The notes below the pieces were generated by a model, which saw only the letters and a list, made by a program, of their open reading frames with translations, was not told the DNA's origin and did not search any database. A stretch of DNA of 64,000 bases, taken from contig JBCFYV010000014.1 in assembly GCA_039000515.1 (NCBI GenBank), positions 1-64,000 on the forward strand. Reading direction: 5' to 3'. The translations under genes and the position numbers were made by a program. Shown in pieces: positions 37,124-48,300 of the stretch (within the stretch, counting starts at the first letter, position 1; every line of letters starts with the position of its first letter). This stretch comes from Timema cristinae. Lineage: Eukaryota; Arthropoda; Insecta; Phasmatodea; Timematidae.

Positions 37124-37590
37124 TAGTCTACTGCGAGAGTAGCGTGTTAATAGACCACACAGCCAATGAAGCGGGGTGTAGTCTCACTGCGAGAGTAGCG
37201 TGTTAGACCACGCAGCCAATGAAGCTGGTGTAGTCTACTGCGAGAGTAGCGTGTTAGACCACGCAACCAATGAAGCTGGTGTAGTCTACTGCGAGAGTAG
37301 TGTGTTAGACCACGCAGCCAATGAAGCTGGTGTAGTCTACTGCGAGAGTAGCGTGTTAGACCACGCAGCCAATGAAGCTGGTGTAGTCTACTGCGAGAGT
37401 AGCATGTTAGACCACACAGCCAATGAAGCGGGTGTAGTCTACTGCGAGAGTAGCGTGTTAGACCACACAGCCAATGAAGCCAGGTGTAGTCTACTGCGAG
37501 AGTAGCGTGTTAGACCACACAGCCAATGAAGCGGGTGTAGTCTACTGCGAGAGTAGCGTGTTAGACCACACAGCCAATGAAGCGGGTAAT
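37124..37590 (-). repeat. 51-bp tandem array made from a SINE tRNA-like head
   Basis: About nine near-identical units (plus strand: GTGTTAGACCACACAGCCAA, TGAAGCGGGTGTAGTCTACT, GCGAGAGTAGC). Reversed, each unit reads CATTGGCTGTGTGGTCTAAC, ACGCTACTCTCGCAGTAGAC: a tRNA-like A-box and anticodon-arm region, as in the head of family 2 SINEs. The unit is 17 codons long, so a plus-strand frame stays open (37200-37505). That frame is a by-product of the repeat length. Confidence 0.9.
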
Positions 37591-38215
37591 TTACAAATTA
37601 AAAGTTAGAAATATTGTAGGTATGATTATATTTGGTAGAGGAGGCAATATTTGGGTCAGGTCGCTTTTGCTTCAATCTGGATTCTCACTGTGTTCTAAAT
37701 AATAATAATAGTAATAAAAAATATGAAACCATAATCATTTAATTAAGATTAAAACGTTATCCCTTTTTTCCCTTAAAGCACATACATACAGACTCCAACA
37801 ACATTTTTTTCATTTGTTACACTAAAAATATATTCTGTTTTGTATGAAATAAAAAAGGGTTTTGTAGTTTAGAGCTCAAATGTATTTAATTGTGGCCAAC
37901 AATGATAACATTTTACAATATTACAGGTTTTAATTTATATGTAATGATATCTATCAAGAGTGACAGCTTCAGATAACACAACTTGGTGTACGAATATATT
38001 AATATTGTTTTATTAACTTTAGTAACGACCAGATACTTTTCTTACTATCATATTTTAAGGCTCTCATTTGAGAATAATGAGCATTAGCAAACAAAGTAAG
38101 CATAAAATCATCACATTTTCTTTGCAATCCCCTGAAATTAATTTATATATTAAAAGCCTACATTTCAATAAATAGGAATAAAAAGGACATTTAGAGAAAA
38201 TCCTCTCCAAAACCT
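37591..38215. other. Unassigned AT-rich sequence
   Basis: Nothing recognised between the tandem array and the next SINE. Confidence 0.4.
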
Positions 38216-38230
38216 TAATAGTCTTGTGGA

Positions 38231-38485
38231 TTTAATATTTAGCATCGTGTCTTACTACCCATTCGGGTTATACGCTTAAAGTACTAATTACGCTAATGGA
38301 TTAGGAATTGGGAAGGTTGAATTAAAGGAAGTGAACCCGCATTTGTATGGAGGGAGAGTGGAAAACCCCATTTAGGAAAAACCACCCCCAGTTCACTCGA
38401 CCAAGATTCGAACCTTGATCTCCCCGTCCTCAGCAGTCAAGCTCAACACGACAAGCACGTTAGCCAACTACGCCACCGAGGCGGG
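38231..38485 (-). mobile_element. SINE family 2, full length with target-site duplication
   Basis: Flanked by a perfect 15-bp duplication TAATAGTCTTGTGGA (38216-38230 and 38486-38500), the mark of LINE-mediated retroposition. Minus strand order: CCTCGGTGGCGTAGTTGGCT (A box), GCTGAGGACGGGGAGATCAA, GGTTCGAATCTTGG (B box), body AGGTTTTTCC/TCCACTCTCCCTCCATAC, tail TAACCCGAATGGGTAGTAAG, ACACGATGCT. The tail matches that of SINE family 1 although the heads differ. It is the youngest-looking SINE in the window. Confidence 0.93.
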
Positions 38486-38500
38486 TAATAGTCTTGTGGA

Positions 38501-39149
38501 GATATATATAATATAAAAGTTAGTATATTATTTTTTTCTCTACCAAATATTCTAACTGAAGGCATAAAACTAGATCCTAGTATGGGAAAACAGACATGCA
38601 TATTTATGAAAACATATGTTACTGGTACCGTAGTGTGAAATCTGGAAAATGTCGAGATCAGCCGGAAATAAGCTTGACATTAGCCAGCAACACTTGGATA
38701 ACATTGAATACTATTTGTAAAACTAAGCATGTGTAATAAGGATTATATTTTGGAACGTCATTTTGATCCCTGAAATTGAAGCATAGCAATACACTAACAA
38801 TCGAAATGCCTCATTTTGATTCTTTCTTAACCACTAAACAAACATAGCCTAAACTCACCTAAAATAACATAGCCTAGCCTAGACTAAGCTAAGCTAACCT
38901 AACCTCAACCCTAAAATTTTGACATTATTCAAGTGTGGGTGTATAAAATCAATATTAACCAGATAAACTTCTAAAAACATTATTTAATGCCCTCTCATTT
39001 AACACTATCCATGCATTTTGGACAATTTCAACATTATCTGGATAATATTGAGTGTATCCAAATTCGGAGTGTACCCACAGCATATATAGAACACTGAAAC
39101 AAATTACAGCTTATTACATGTTCAGGTTATATGCTTACATATTATTTAC
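38501..39149. other. Unassigned sequence
   Basis: Contains repeated 'agcctaacct' phrases at 38850-38905 (CCTAGCCTAGACTAAGCTAA), a simple-sequence patch. No gene. Confidence 0.4.
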
Positions 39150-39330
39150 CCTTATGGTTTTAGGGATGAGGAAAATTATATTTATAGGAAGTGTAATCGC
39201 ATTTGTGTGGAGGGAGAGTGAAAAATCAATTTGGAAAAAAACTCATAGACCTACAACCGACGGAAATGCGAACCTTGATCTTCCAGTCATCAGCAGTTGT
39301 AATGTAACTGACCTGCCCCTAAAGAATATG
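39150..39330 (-). mobile_element. SINE family 2 fragment
   Basis: Minus strand: CTGCTGATGACTGGAAGATC, AAGGTTCGCATTTCCGTC (worn B box), TTTTCACTCTCCCTCCACAC. The tail is missing. The overlapping 39052-39333 frame is not a gene. Confidence 0.6.
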
Positions 39331-39435
39331 TGAGAGCATTGACAATAATATCGTCCTAATTATATTTGAACTTTATAATATATTACGTGGCGCTTAAAGC
39401 ACTTCTTCTTCTAAGAAGGCAAGAGCTATTGTCAG

Positions 39436-39640
39436 TGACGTCAGAGTGCATGACGTAGGACCTATAGAGTCAATATGACAATTTAAGGTTTTTAATAAAT
39501 AATAACTTCCTGTTCTGGGAAGATCGAATAGAAATTTTAAAAGCTAATTTGAGGCAGCTTCCGGCTCTCGGACCTTCTACTGCCACCGAGATGGCAGCTT
39601 CTAGAAAGTTTTTTCGAAGCGAGTTATATACTCGGCGTGT
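39436..39640 (+). promoter_or_regulatory. Promoter-like cluster: CRE, heat-shock element, TATA
   Basis: A perfect CRE palindrome TGACGTCA is at 39436-39443, with a half site TGACGTA at 39451. CTTCTAGAAAGTTTTTTCGAAG (39598-39619) reads as alternating nTTCn/nGAAn blocks, the heat-shock factor site. TTATATAC (39624-39631) follows as a TATA box, then CTAGCACTGGCTCACTAG as a possible start region. No coding region follows. It could be a solo LTR promoter or the promoter of an unrecognised gene. Motifs are seen; function is inferred. Confidence 0.4.
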
Positions 39641-40484
39641 TGAAATAAACTAGCACTGGCTCACTAGTACCCTGACTGTGACTGTCTGTCACTCCAGCCT
39701 TCAATACGTACGGTCGTGTTATCATTATCAGTCGCGTCTCGAAATTGTTAACGACATGATCAGTATTACGATAAAGACAATAGTGATATTAAAATAAAAT
39801 CACATCCAACCTAATAATTGTGTATTATTTTAAAGGTTATAAATATCTCCCAAACACGAGGCAATTATCATCAACATAATTTAATAATGTTATAAAAGGC
39901 GCAAAACATAGAGGCAATAACAGGATTGTTATAAATCGGGCCCATCGAGGGGTGATAGTTCAATAGTTCAACAATTGGTGCTCGATCACGGGGCTATAAT
40001 TTCCAATTATATCATTAAGGTACCGTACCGCTTTAATTAGTGCTCAATCACGGGCAATTATCAGCTAATTAATTCAAGAGGTGTTATACAGTTTATTCTA
40101 CTACAAGTATGGCATGTTAGACCACAGCGGGCTGATAGATATTAATAGATGTAAGATAACATAACTTACAGGGTTGTTTTCGCATGTCCGAAAATCTCCG
40201 AGAGCTGAGTTTTCAATGGAAGGGGAGTGAGATGATGGTTCAATGTGTTCCTTTACAGATGTTGACAAACACCTTTGTAGGATCGGAGGATTACCATTAG
40301 TGCTTCTACAAAGTGTTCTTGAAGTCACTACAAAAACAAAACATAATTTTTGTGAAAATAGAGCTAGAAGATTTGCTCCTATATCTCTATTAAGTGTGTG
40401 ATGTATTTAAACAATAAATAGTTTTAAAATCTATTTTGTAAAAAAGATTTGTTAATTTTTATAAGAGACCCAAACTATCTTCTT
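39641..40484. other. Unassigned sequence with a local duplication
   Basis: ATTGGTGCTCGATCACGGG (39974-39992) is repeated as ATTAGTGCTCAATCACGGG (40036-40054). The 40101-40328 open frame is not recognised. Confidence 0.4.
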
Positions 40485-40918
40485 TAAGCTATGTAGCAAA
40501 AGGCAAAGCTCACTGACTCACTCATCACCATATCTCCCCAACCCCTGTGCCGGGAAATTTGACATTTGGCGTGAAGGAGGCCCTAAATAAGAGATGAGCT
40601 TTTGTGAAATTGAACCTCTAAGGGATGAAAATGGGAGGTTGAAAATTTTCAAAATTCACATATGTATCCTTTGAACCAGTTGACATAGAGCATTGAAATT
40701 TAAAATGAAGGTTCTTTTTAAAATTGGGTTGACACTTGTGAGGATTTTTTTAAATTTCACCCTTAAGAGGGTGAAAAGGGGCAGAAAGTTGTGTGACTCA
40801 CTTATGACTGTACTTCCCCAACCCCTGGGTTTGTTTGCTCGGCAGGAAGGTATCAGGATTGTCCCATATAACCAGAATAACCTCAATAGCCCCGAGATAC
40901 CACTGCCCTTCATATAAA
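40485..40918 (+). repeat. Two-unit dispersed repeat ('actcactcat...ccccaacccc')
   Basis: CTCACTGACTCACTCATCAC, CATATCTCCCCAACCCCTG at 40509 is repeated as GTGACTCACTTATGACTGTA, CTTCCCCAACCCCTG at 40793. Each is followed by an 'aaattt' stretch and a 'ggg(t/a)gaaaa' phrase. The two overlapping 40656-40917 open frames lie in it and are not genes. Repeats with this phrase are familiar from several invertebrate genomes; no class is assigned. Confidence 0.5.
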
Positions 40919-41227
40919 CACAACTATGGGTTTTCCCTCGAGAAATAATGAATGAATAAGCTTTTGATAACTTTACTTACTCAAAATTATCATAAGTTAC
41001 TACTTTATCATTTATAGGAATATATCCTAGTTTTAGGGAGTGGCAAACAGTTTTCCGATCTATTTGACCGCCCCGTCACTTGTAACATTGATATATTTAA
41101 TTCCAGCATGGGCCTTATCTTAAAATGGATACAATCATATCCTCTGGAGGGATCATGTCATTGTAATCCTCTCCAGCCCACTTCTCTCTTCTTAGTTCTT
41201 CCTACTCTATCAAAAGCGTTTTCCCGT

Positions 41228-41434
41228 GAGATGTGAGATGAAATGGAGGACCTACAGTTTAACGTGGGATCCGAACCACGGTGGCGACCTGGTATTCCAC
41301 ACATTCACAAGATGTCTTGTTAGAGGTGAAGGAAGGCTTTGGCAATCAGATAAATCCATGCCGGAACCGAGGATTTAACCCCGGACCCCTAGCACAGAAG
41401 TCTGACACTTTACACCTAGACCGCCAGGTCACCC
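41228..41434 (-). mobile_element. SINE family 1, head and body
   Basis: Minus strand: GGTGACCTGGCGGTCTAGGT (A box), CCGGGGTTAAATCCTCGG (B box, one change), then GATTTATCTGATTGCCAAAG, AAGACATCTTGTGAATGTGT, ACCGTGGTTCGGATCCCACG. Tail missing, as in the copy at 35479. Confidence 0.85.
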
Positions 41435-42751
41435 AAAAAACCTCTTAAACATGATGATGTCAAGGAAATAACAAGATAACTGACTAGTTTATATAAATCA
41501 TTATGAAACTTATCCAACCCAGCTTAACATAACCTATAAATTTATAAATCTTGGTGTCATCCGATTCTATGTACTCTTGTGTGTGTGGTGGAGTGAATAA
41601 AATATATAAACATTGTATCCTGACAACTAAGAAAGAGCCTTAAATAGGATAGATAAAGTGTACTACTTCCAATAAAAGTTATTGGAGAGGAGGGTCAAAG
41701 GAAGTTAATCTGCCCATTCAATTTCATCAGTTTTTCAACAATACTTTTAAAAACAAAATTGAGACATTCCACACAATGCTGAGGCCCTGGCACAGACTCG
41801 GTATCCATAGGTTCGTAAGAAATTGATGTCCCACTATCAGATTGCTTGGCCACAGAGTTGATCAACATTCACTTTCTAGGGACTACTGTAGTTTATTCAG
41901 ACTACCAATCACAGCTGAGTAAATAAGTGCATGCACGTTGGGATCCATCTTAAACACCCAAATAAATTGTTTATAATTAGATTTTATTTTGTGATTAGTT
42001 ATATATTTGAAAAACCATATGTAAATAAAGGAAGCACCAAAATTATATTAAAAGTGCTTGTTTTGTTAACATTCAGAATATTAGTAGGCCTACTTACATT
42101 TGTTTTGAATTAGCTAATTTATTTTAAGTTTCATAGCTTGAGTAGTGTTGTGTTGTGATTGTACTACAGTAGTACATTATAAGTATATCCTGGAAGTTTT
42201 CTCAAAAAGTTGTTTTTATAGTTTTCTTTATTGATCAGCTGACTAATTGGCACTCACCCCTTGCTATAGGGGATTTTCTTTTAAAGTTTTTGCTTAGTTG
42301 GAACGGTCACGTGATTACGTAGGCTATATGAACTGTGTAATCGAGAATATAATTTCTTGAGGACCAGGATCATGGAGTACGGAGTCTCTGTCAGGACCTT
42401 AACCATATACAGACCTCGTCAATTCTGTGAGTTTTAGAATCTTCTTTTTTTAATGGTCTGTAGGCTCCTAATTGTTTGACAAAGTTTGTTATGTTTTAAT
42501 CAGAAACTTCAAAATCTTGTTGTGTGTATAGTGTGCTAGAAAACGTTATATTTAATTTGACACTGAAAAAATAGAGAATTCCACCTTTGCTTTGTACTAT
42601 CCCCCACAATGCCCTTTCAAGGACAATAGCCACATTTGTGGTGTACTAGATAAGCTACCCTGCCCCTGCAACGCTATATAAGCACTGATATAATTTTAAA
42701 AAAAACTTATTTTAATAATTCATTTACCTAGGCCCAAGTCAAAAGGAAAAC
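41435..42751. other. Unassigned AT-rich sequence
   Basis: No gene recognised. The 41931-42113 open frame is AT-rich and featureless. Confidence 0.4.
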
Positions 42752-42754
42752 TTA

Positions 42755-43452
42755 GGCTGTATCCAAATAGTCCAAGGATCCTTGTCAAGGATCTGTGAGA
42801 TGAAGTCTTTATGAATTCACACTTGCCAAACGAAGACAGCATCAAACTATTTGAATGCCAATGAGCTTGCTACATCCCTGGGCCCGCAGTGCTGCTCTCT
42901 AGCAATGATCTTAGAAACTATGTAAACGTCATCTATTAGCCCTAAAGAAAACTATTCCGGCATACTAAAATTGGTATTTTTTAAATTGTTGGTCGTAAAA
43001 TTTGCACAATTTCATAAATTGCTATTATTCTTTAGAAATTTTGTTTATGGTACATCATGCCGAGAAACAATTTGATAGTTTTGGCAACATTAAATTCTAA
43101 ACATCGATTGATTATTCAACTTTTTTATATTATCAATTTATTATTAATGGCAATTATTCAAACTCAGAATCAAGAGCATCTAAGAAACCAACCATTGTCT
43201 CTATTATTGACAAATGACAGTCAAATAAGATAATAATAGAGCAGTTGCCGGTCAAACTCCGCACCAAGGTTGAACTAGGACGTATCTACGACATGTGGCT
43301 TCCATCCTTGGATCAAGGACATGAAGAGGGATGCACCAGCATCCTTCGTTCATAGCTATTCAGACAGATCTACACTTGATCACATGATTTCCAATGCAAC
43401 TTTCAAGGATATGTATCAAGGCTACAGCACTAAAAACTATTAGGATACAGCC
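42755..43452. mobile_element. Harbinger-type MITE
   Basis: The termini GGCTGTATCCAAATAGT (42755) and, inverted, GGCTGTATCCTAATAGT (43452) differ at one position. They are flanked by TTA on both sides (42752-42754 and 43453-43455), the target duplication typical of PIF/Harbinger. The 698-bp interior has no transposase frame, so it depends on a partner element. Confidence 0.8.
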
Positions 43453-43510
43453 TTAATCTTTATTCCACTTTATAAAGGTTGTGTTTTAACTCCATGGCAT
43501 CAGACCGCGA

Positions 43511-44440
43511 TTGATTGATTGATTCTTTATTTGGTTTATAAAGAGAGCCAAGTGGCTTGTACATATATAAACATCCTAGTATTGGCGTGGATCAAAACCA
43601 ATTAGTTTTAAACATTTAGGATAGTGAAAAAAGTGTACAGAAATTTATTAAGTGTCTTCATCTAGTCATAACTTACAAAATAAATTAGCAGGTTTTAACT
43701 ACCTATCATTATGATAACAATAATATAATATATATTTTTTTTTTAAATAATTGAAAAACTACATTAGTATGGCCCACATGTGTACATGTATGCAAACACA
43801 CATCATAATTTGGTAAACTGATAACAGCAAAAATATTTCAAATCCAAGCAATTCAAACACAAGCTACACAATTCTACACACAAAAAAAACGTGTGGCTCA
43901 TACGATATATAAAGTTGATTTAGTCTATATAATTTTCCAAAATATATTTCTTAACTTCACTTTTAAACCAGTTTAGGTTTTTATTTTTTATTTATTTTGG
44001 TATTTTATTAAAGCTTTTTAAATCAGGCTTCCTTAATGAAAAAATACCATATGTGGTTGTGTTAACTCAGTGCTGGAAAAAAATATTTTGACTTCTTGTT
44101 TGGTTTGTTCCCCTCTTTTCTTACTCCAAATTTTAAATTATTGTTAAATTGTTTATAAGTATATATACCATTACCACAGTATTAAAAAAAATGCTTCCTT
44201 TAATTTTAATATACCGAGCTTTTTATTTTTTCTTCATAATTCTTAGTTGAGGGTAGAAAATAAGTTTCTTATTGCTGCATTTTGCAACCTTATCAGTGGT
44301 TGAAAGTATTCCCCCGGACCACATTTAATTAGAACAGATGTGAGTGAATCAGAGCAATTTAGTACGTGTGGGGTAAATTTACATGAAAGTTTCTTTAGTA
44401 CCCCAATTGGAGCTCTAATTTGTTTACTTCCCTTACTTGT
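43511..44440 (-). pseudogene. Non-LTR retrotransposon, RT C-terminus and 3' end
   Basis: This is the downstream half of a minus-strand LINE split by the transposon at 44441-50074. The frame at 44440-44243 contains GVLKKLSCKFTPHVLNC and YFQPLIRLQNAAIRNLF, the thumb-side landmarks of Jockey/CR1-like reverse transcriptases (pattern G-V-L-x-x-L, then L-x-x-L-Q-x-x-A-I-R). Further down a stop-ridden frame has GLKVKLRNIFWKII (44000-43940), like the FKxKLKxYLLxN end of such ORFs. The element ends with AATAAAGAATCAATCAATCA (minus strand, 43530-43511), a poly(A)-signal-like AATAAA followed by an (AATC)n tail. Confidence 0.75.
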
Positions 44441-44780
44441 TAGTCCAGGGAATAGAGGCTGAAAAAGGGGCCTTACCTTACAAAAGGTCAAGTAGTTCTA
44501 ATTTTTTATATGTTATATAGGTTGGTCCCATGGCTCAAAATCCAAGTTTTTGACCTTCCCGCCCTTGTGCGTTCGCTGTGGCGCGCCAAAAACCGACGAA
44601 ATTCCAGTCGTTTTTCAGTTTATTGATCATATCGTTTTACCAATGCATCTTAGAGAGAAAAGGTTTAATTAAAAGTTGTAGAGTATTAAATTTTCTACAA
44701 CTTTTGTATTAAAAGTATTTTGGTAAAACTATTATGTAAGGAGTTACGCAGCATCAAAGTTACAAATTTTCATAAAAATT
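44441..44780 (+). repeat. Left terminal inverted repeat
   Basis: Matches the reverse complement of 49737-50074 with scattered differences and small gaps. The match extends outward past TTGGTCCCATGG through TATGTTATATAGG to TAGTCCAGGGAATAGAG. Confidence 0.88.
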
Positions 44781-45325
44781 GGTAAACATTGTTAAAAACG
44801 CTCCGCTCCTGTATTCCAGGAATTCGATTCAAGAGGTTGCGCGTACTTGTGTAAACAAACAAACGTAGGGGGAAGGAGAATGGAAGAGTGGCACCAGCAG
44901 GTGTTGTTCTCTCCCCTCCGACCCCCCCCCCCCTCCAACCTTCCCGATAGTATTCAAACCCTACGGTCACTACACCACTCTCAGTCATGTATAAACATTG
45001 TATCGGAACATGTGTGTTTTTGTAGACCGCCCTTGCTTTATATGTGACGGTAGTTTGAGTGGTGATGTTGTGTTGTTGTTGTTGTTGTTGTTGTGAAAGA
45101 GAGAGGAATTTAAACTATACTAGAAGCAAGCATACAACGAAAACAGCTCAATCATAAACATTATTTGAAAGACTTGAAACATGTAAGTGTACATAGTGCC
45201 TGCCAAATAAATTATATTAACGAAAAATTGATCAAGGCTTACTTTCGTCGTCGAGTGGTCCTCAGTCCACACAAACGCGATCAACTGGTGACGCATTCAC
45301 GTTCAAAGATCTTTTTCTTTTTGCA

Positions 45326-48300
45326 ATGAAAAAATAACTCCTGAGTTTATTGAAATCCAGAAAAAACTACCGATTTTCAGAAGAACATTAGCACATTTAG
45401 TGCAGATGGATACTTTAAGAGAGACTGTCTTGACAGCTGCCCAAAAAATGGGAGATGTAAGAAACTGTTAAGTGTGAGCAGATCTTGTAGCAGCTGACGC
45501 AATGTACCATGCAGTATGTCAAAAGAGTTTTATGGCAACAATGCACCAACTAGAGAAAAAAGAGGTTATCGACCTGCAACTGCAGTAGAAGAAGCGATGG
45601 AAAACATATATGCCTACCTTGCTGATAATTCAGATGAGTTTCAGTTTTCTCTTCAAGAACTGATGGAGCAAATAGAAGGAGATTTCCGCCCAGACATAAG
45701 AACTGTGAAAGATCGTCTCTTTAAAAAATATGGAAGTGTCATTATAATTGCAGAAACATCCAACAAAATCACAGTGGTTTGTTTAAAAAATACAGGTTTT
45801 AAAATTCTCTCTGATAATTGGTATGAGAACAGAAAGAAAGATCCCGAAGAAGAACGCCTGAGCGTAGTTAAAGCGGCCGCAGCAATCATTCAGGAAGACA
45901 TCCGCTCACAAATTTACACCACAACACAATACCCTCCATCAGATACATTTTTAAGTGACATTGAAGACGTCATTCCACAGTCATTACTATCATTTTTCCA
46001 AACTGTTGTGATTACCAATAAAAGGGGATCCTTGAAAAAATGGAAAAAAAAAATGTATCGCTCTATCACATGCTGTTATTTCAGCTGCTAGACCTCGTTC
46101 ATTTTTATCCTCTATGCTGACAGGGGTGAGTGTGTACTTGTATAACAAGTTTGGGTCAAGGCAACTGATTGATATCCTATCTGCACTTGGTTTTTCATCA
46201 AGTCATCACGAGGCAGTACTACTTGAGATGTCAACGGTACTGCAACCCAACGTTCAGTTGATTGATAAATCAGCTACTGATGTATTTATGCAATTTATCT
46301 TTGATAATGCAGATTTTAACGTTAATACCCTTGATGGTCTCAATACGTTCCATGCAATGGGGGGAATTATGCCAATAATCCAGCAACCGCTGTAACCGCT
46401 GAAGAACCTGTGAAATGCTTGAAAAAAATAACTTCATCTGACCTTGTCCAGCAAGCAGGTATGATCCAAAGCTTTCAAAAGAATGAAGCTGGTGGCTTGA
46501 GCAGCATTGATAATCAGGATCTTGAAATTCTTTGCCCGATTGGAAACAATATCAAATCATCTAGTGCTGATATAATATGGCTCTATGGCAAATCGACCAG
46601 CATGTCTCTTCCTGGATGGAGCGGTTTTATGGAGCAAGCAACTTCTAAAAGAGAAAGCAAACGCTCAAAAATCATATATCTTCCTTTTATAAATGCCCCT
46701 CCAAGTCAGCATGATACAGTGTACACGTCTCTTCTTGGGCCAACCAGAGATGCAAGAATTTAGATCAGAAAACGTGTTTCGTGACATACGATCAGCCCCT
46801 TTATATAAAGGCAAAAGGAATTCTTCACAGTGGTAAAACCCCTGAATTGGATAACGTCATTGTGAGACTTGGGGGGTTTCATCTATTAATGTCTTTTATG
46901 GGAGCTATTGAAGTAATAATGGCTGGGAGGGGTCTAAAAGATCTGTTTGGCTGTATTTTTGCTGAAAACAGCATCACAACAATCATGTCTGGGCATGCTT
47001 ATTCCAGGGCAATAAGAGCACATTTATTGGCCCACCAGGCATTAGCCACTTTGGGTGTCGAAAGAATTGACTTTTCAGAGGAAGATATAGATGTGTTGGA
47101 AAACTTACTCACTTGGACCGATCTGTTGTACTAACAGCTGACAAAAGGGAGGAGTTCCAAAGGGTTGAGAATAAGTTTCATGAAGCACTTGTTCACCTGC
47201 AAAGTAATGGGCCAACTGCACAGCTATGGATACAGTATTTGAAAATGGTGTCACTGGTGAAAAAGTTCATCGAAGCAGAAAGGATGGGTAATTGGTCACT
47301 CCACATTCAGACTGTGAAGCAAATGATTCCATTCATTCACGCAGCCAGGCATTTATATTACGCTAACTGCGCTCACTTTTATCTCCAAGATATGTGCAAC
47401 TTGCAGGAAATGATGGACCCTGAAGAGTATATCCGATTCACAACAAAAGGCTACTTTACCATTAGGAGATCATAAAAGTTTTGGTCAGGCATATGGTTGG
47501 ACATGACCATTGAGCAAACCATGATGAAGAATATGAAAAGTATTGGTGGACTTACTCATGGACGAGGAATGTCTGAAAGCGTACTTATGAGATGGACATT
47601 GGGTATGGTAGGCCTTCAGAACATTTGTGAAGAAGTAGACAAATATACAGACACAATTTCAGTTAAATCCGAACAACACATTGATATGAGGCGAACCCAC
47701 ATGGAAAGAGACGACAGAGATGTGGGCAAGATCAAAAATTGGCTGTCGACACATTCTCCTTTTCCAGTGATTGATGTGGTTATATCAATTAGTTCTGGTG
47801 TCGTAGTCAGCGAAAAAGTGAATTGCCACTTATCACAAGCATTTGGGATAGCAGCAGTTTCCAGTATTGTTGGTGGTAATTTTGGATCTTTGAAATTGAA
47901 AAGGAGCAACAAGGTGGTGACATTAACATCTGAGATCAACTTTTTGAAAGTAGGGGATAATAAAGTGACAATTGACCCTCTGACACTTTTTCAAAGAATT
48001 TGCATTGCCAAGCAGACACCGAAAGATTTGGAAGAGTTTTTCAAATATGAACTGGCTCCTTACCCAATGTCCCTTTTTTCAGGAGACGGGATGCGTAAGG
48101 GTACAAAATCATATCTGTATTCCGCATTTTCATCATTACCAAACACAACCAAACTTCCACCCAATCGAACTGCAGTGGTAGAGGGTGGATTCCTTCTCCA
48201 CAAGGTTTTATGGAGTAGAACTGACAGTTTCCATGAAGTTTGTAAAAGGTATGTTAAATTCGTTCGTGATCATTATGGAGCAAACGTTGTGGTCATTTTT

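Noticed and set aside
37200..37505. Open frame coding for a 17-residue repeat protein
   Set aside because: It is the translation of a 51-bp tandem array derived from a tRNA-like SINE head; the unit length keeps the frame open by chance.
37124..37590. CRISPR-like array
   Set aside because: Units are contiguous with no unique spacers, and the window is clearly eukaryotic.
39974..39992. LTR-retrotransposon primer-binding site (TTGGTGCTCGATCACGGG)
   Set aside because: It starts TGG as such sites do, but I cannot match it to a tRNA 3' end and no polyprotein follows.
45450..45493. Splicing of an upstream exon (GTAAGA donor, TTGTAGCAG acceptor) to explain the stops at 45469 and 45475
   Set aside because: Family landmarks on both sides, including A-D-L-V-A-A within the would-be intron end, are in the same frame without splicing, so in-frame stops are the simpler explanation.
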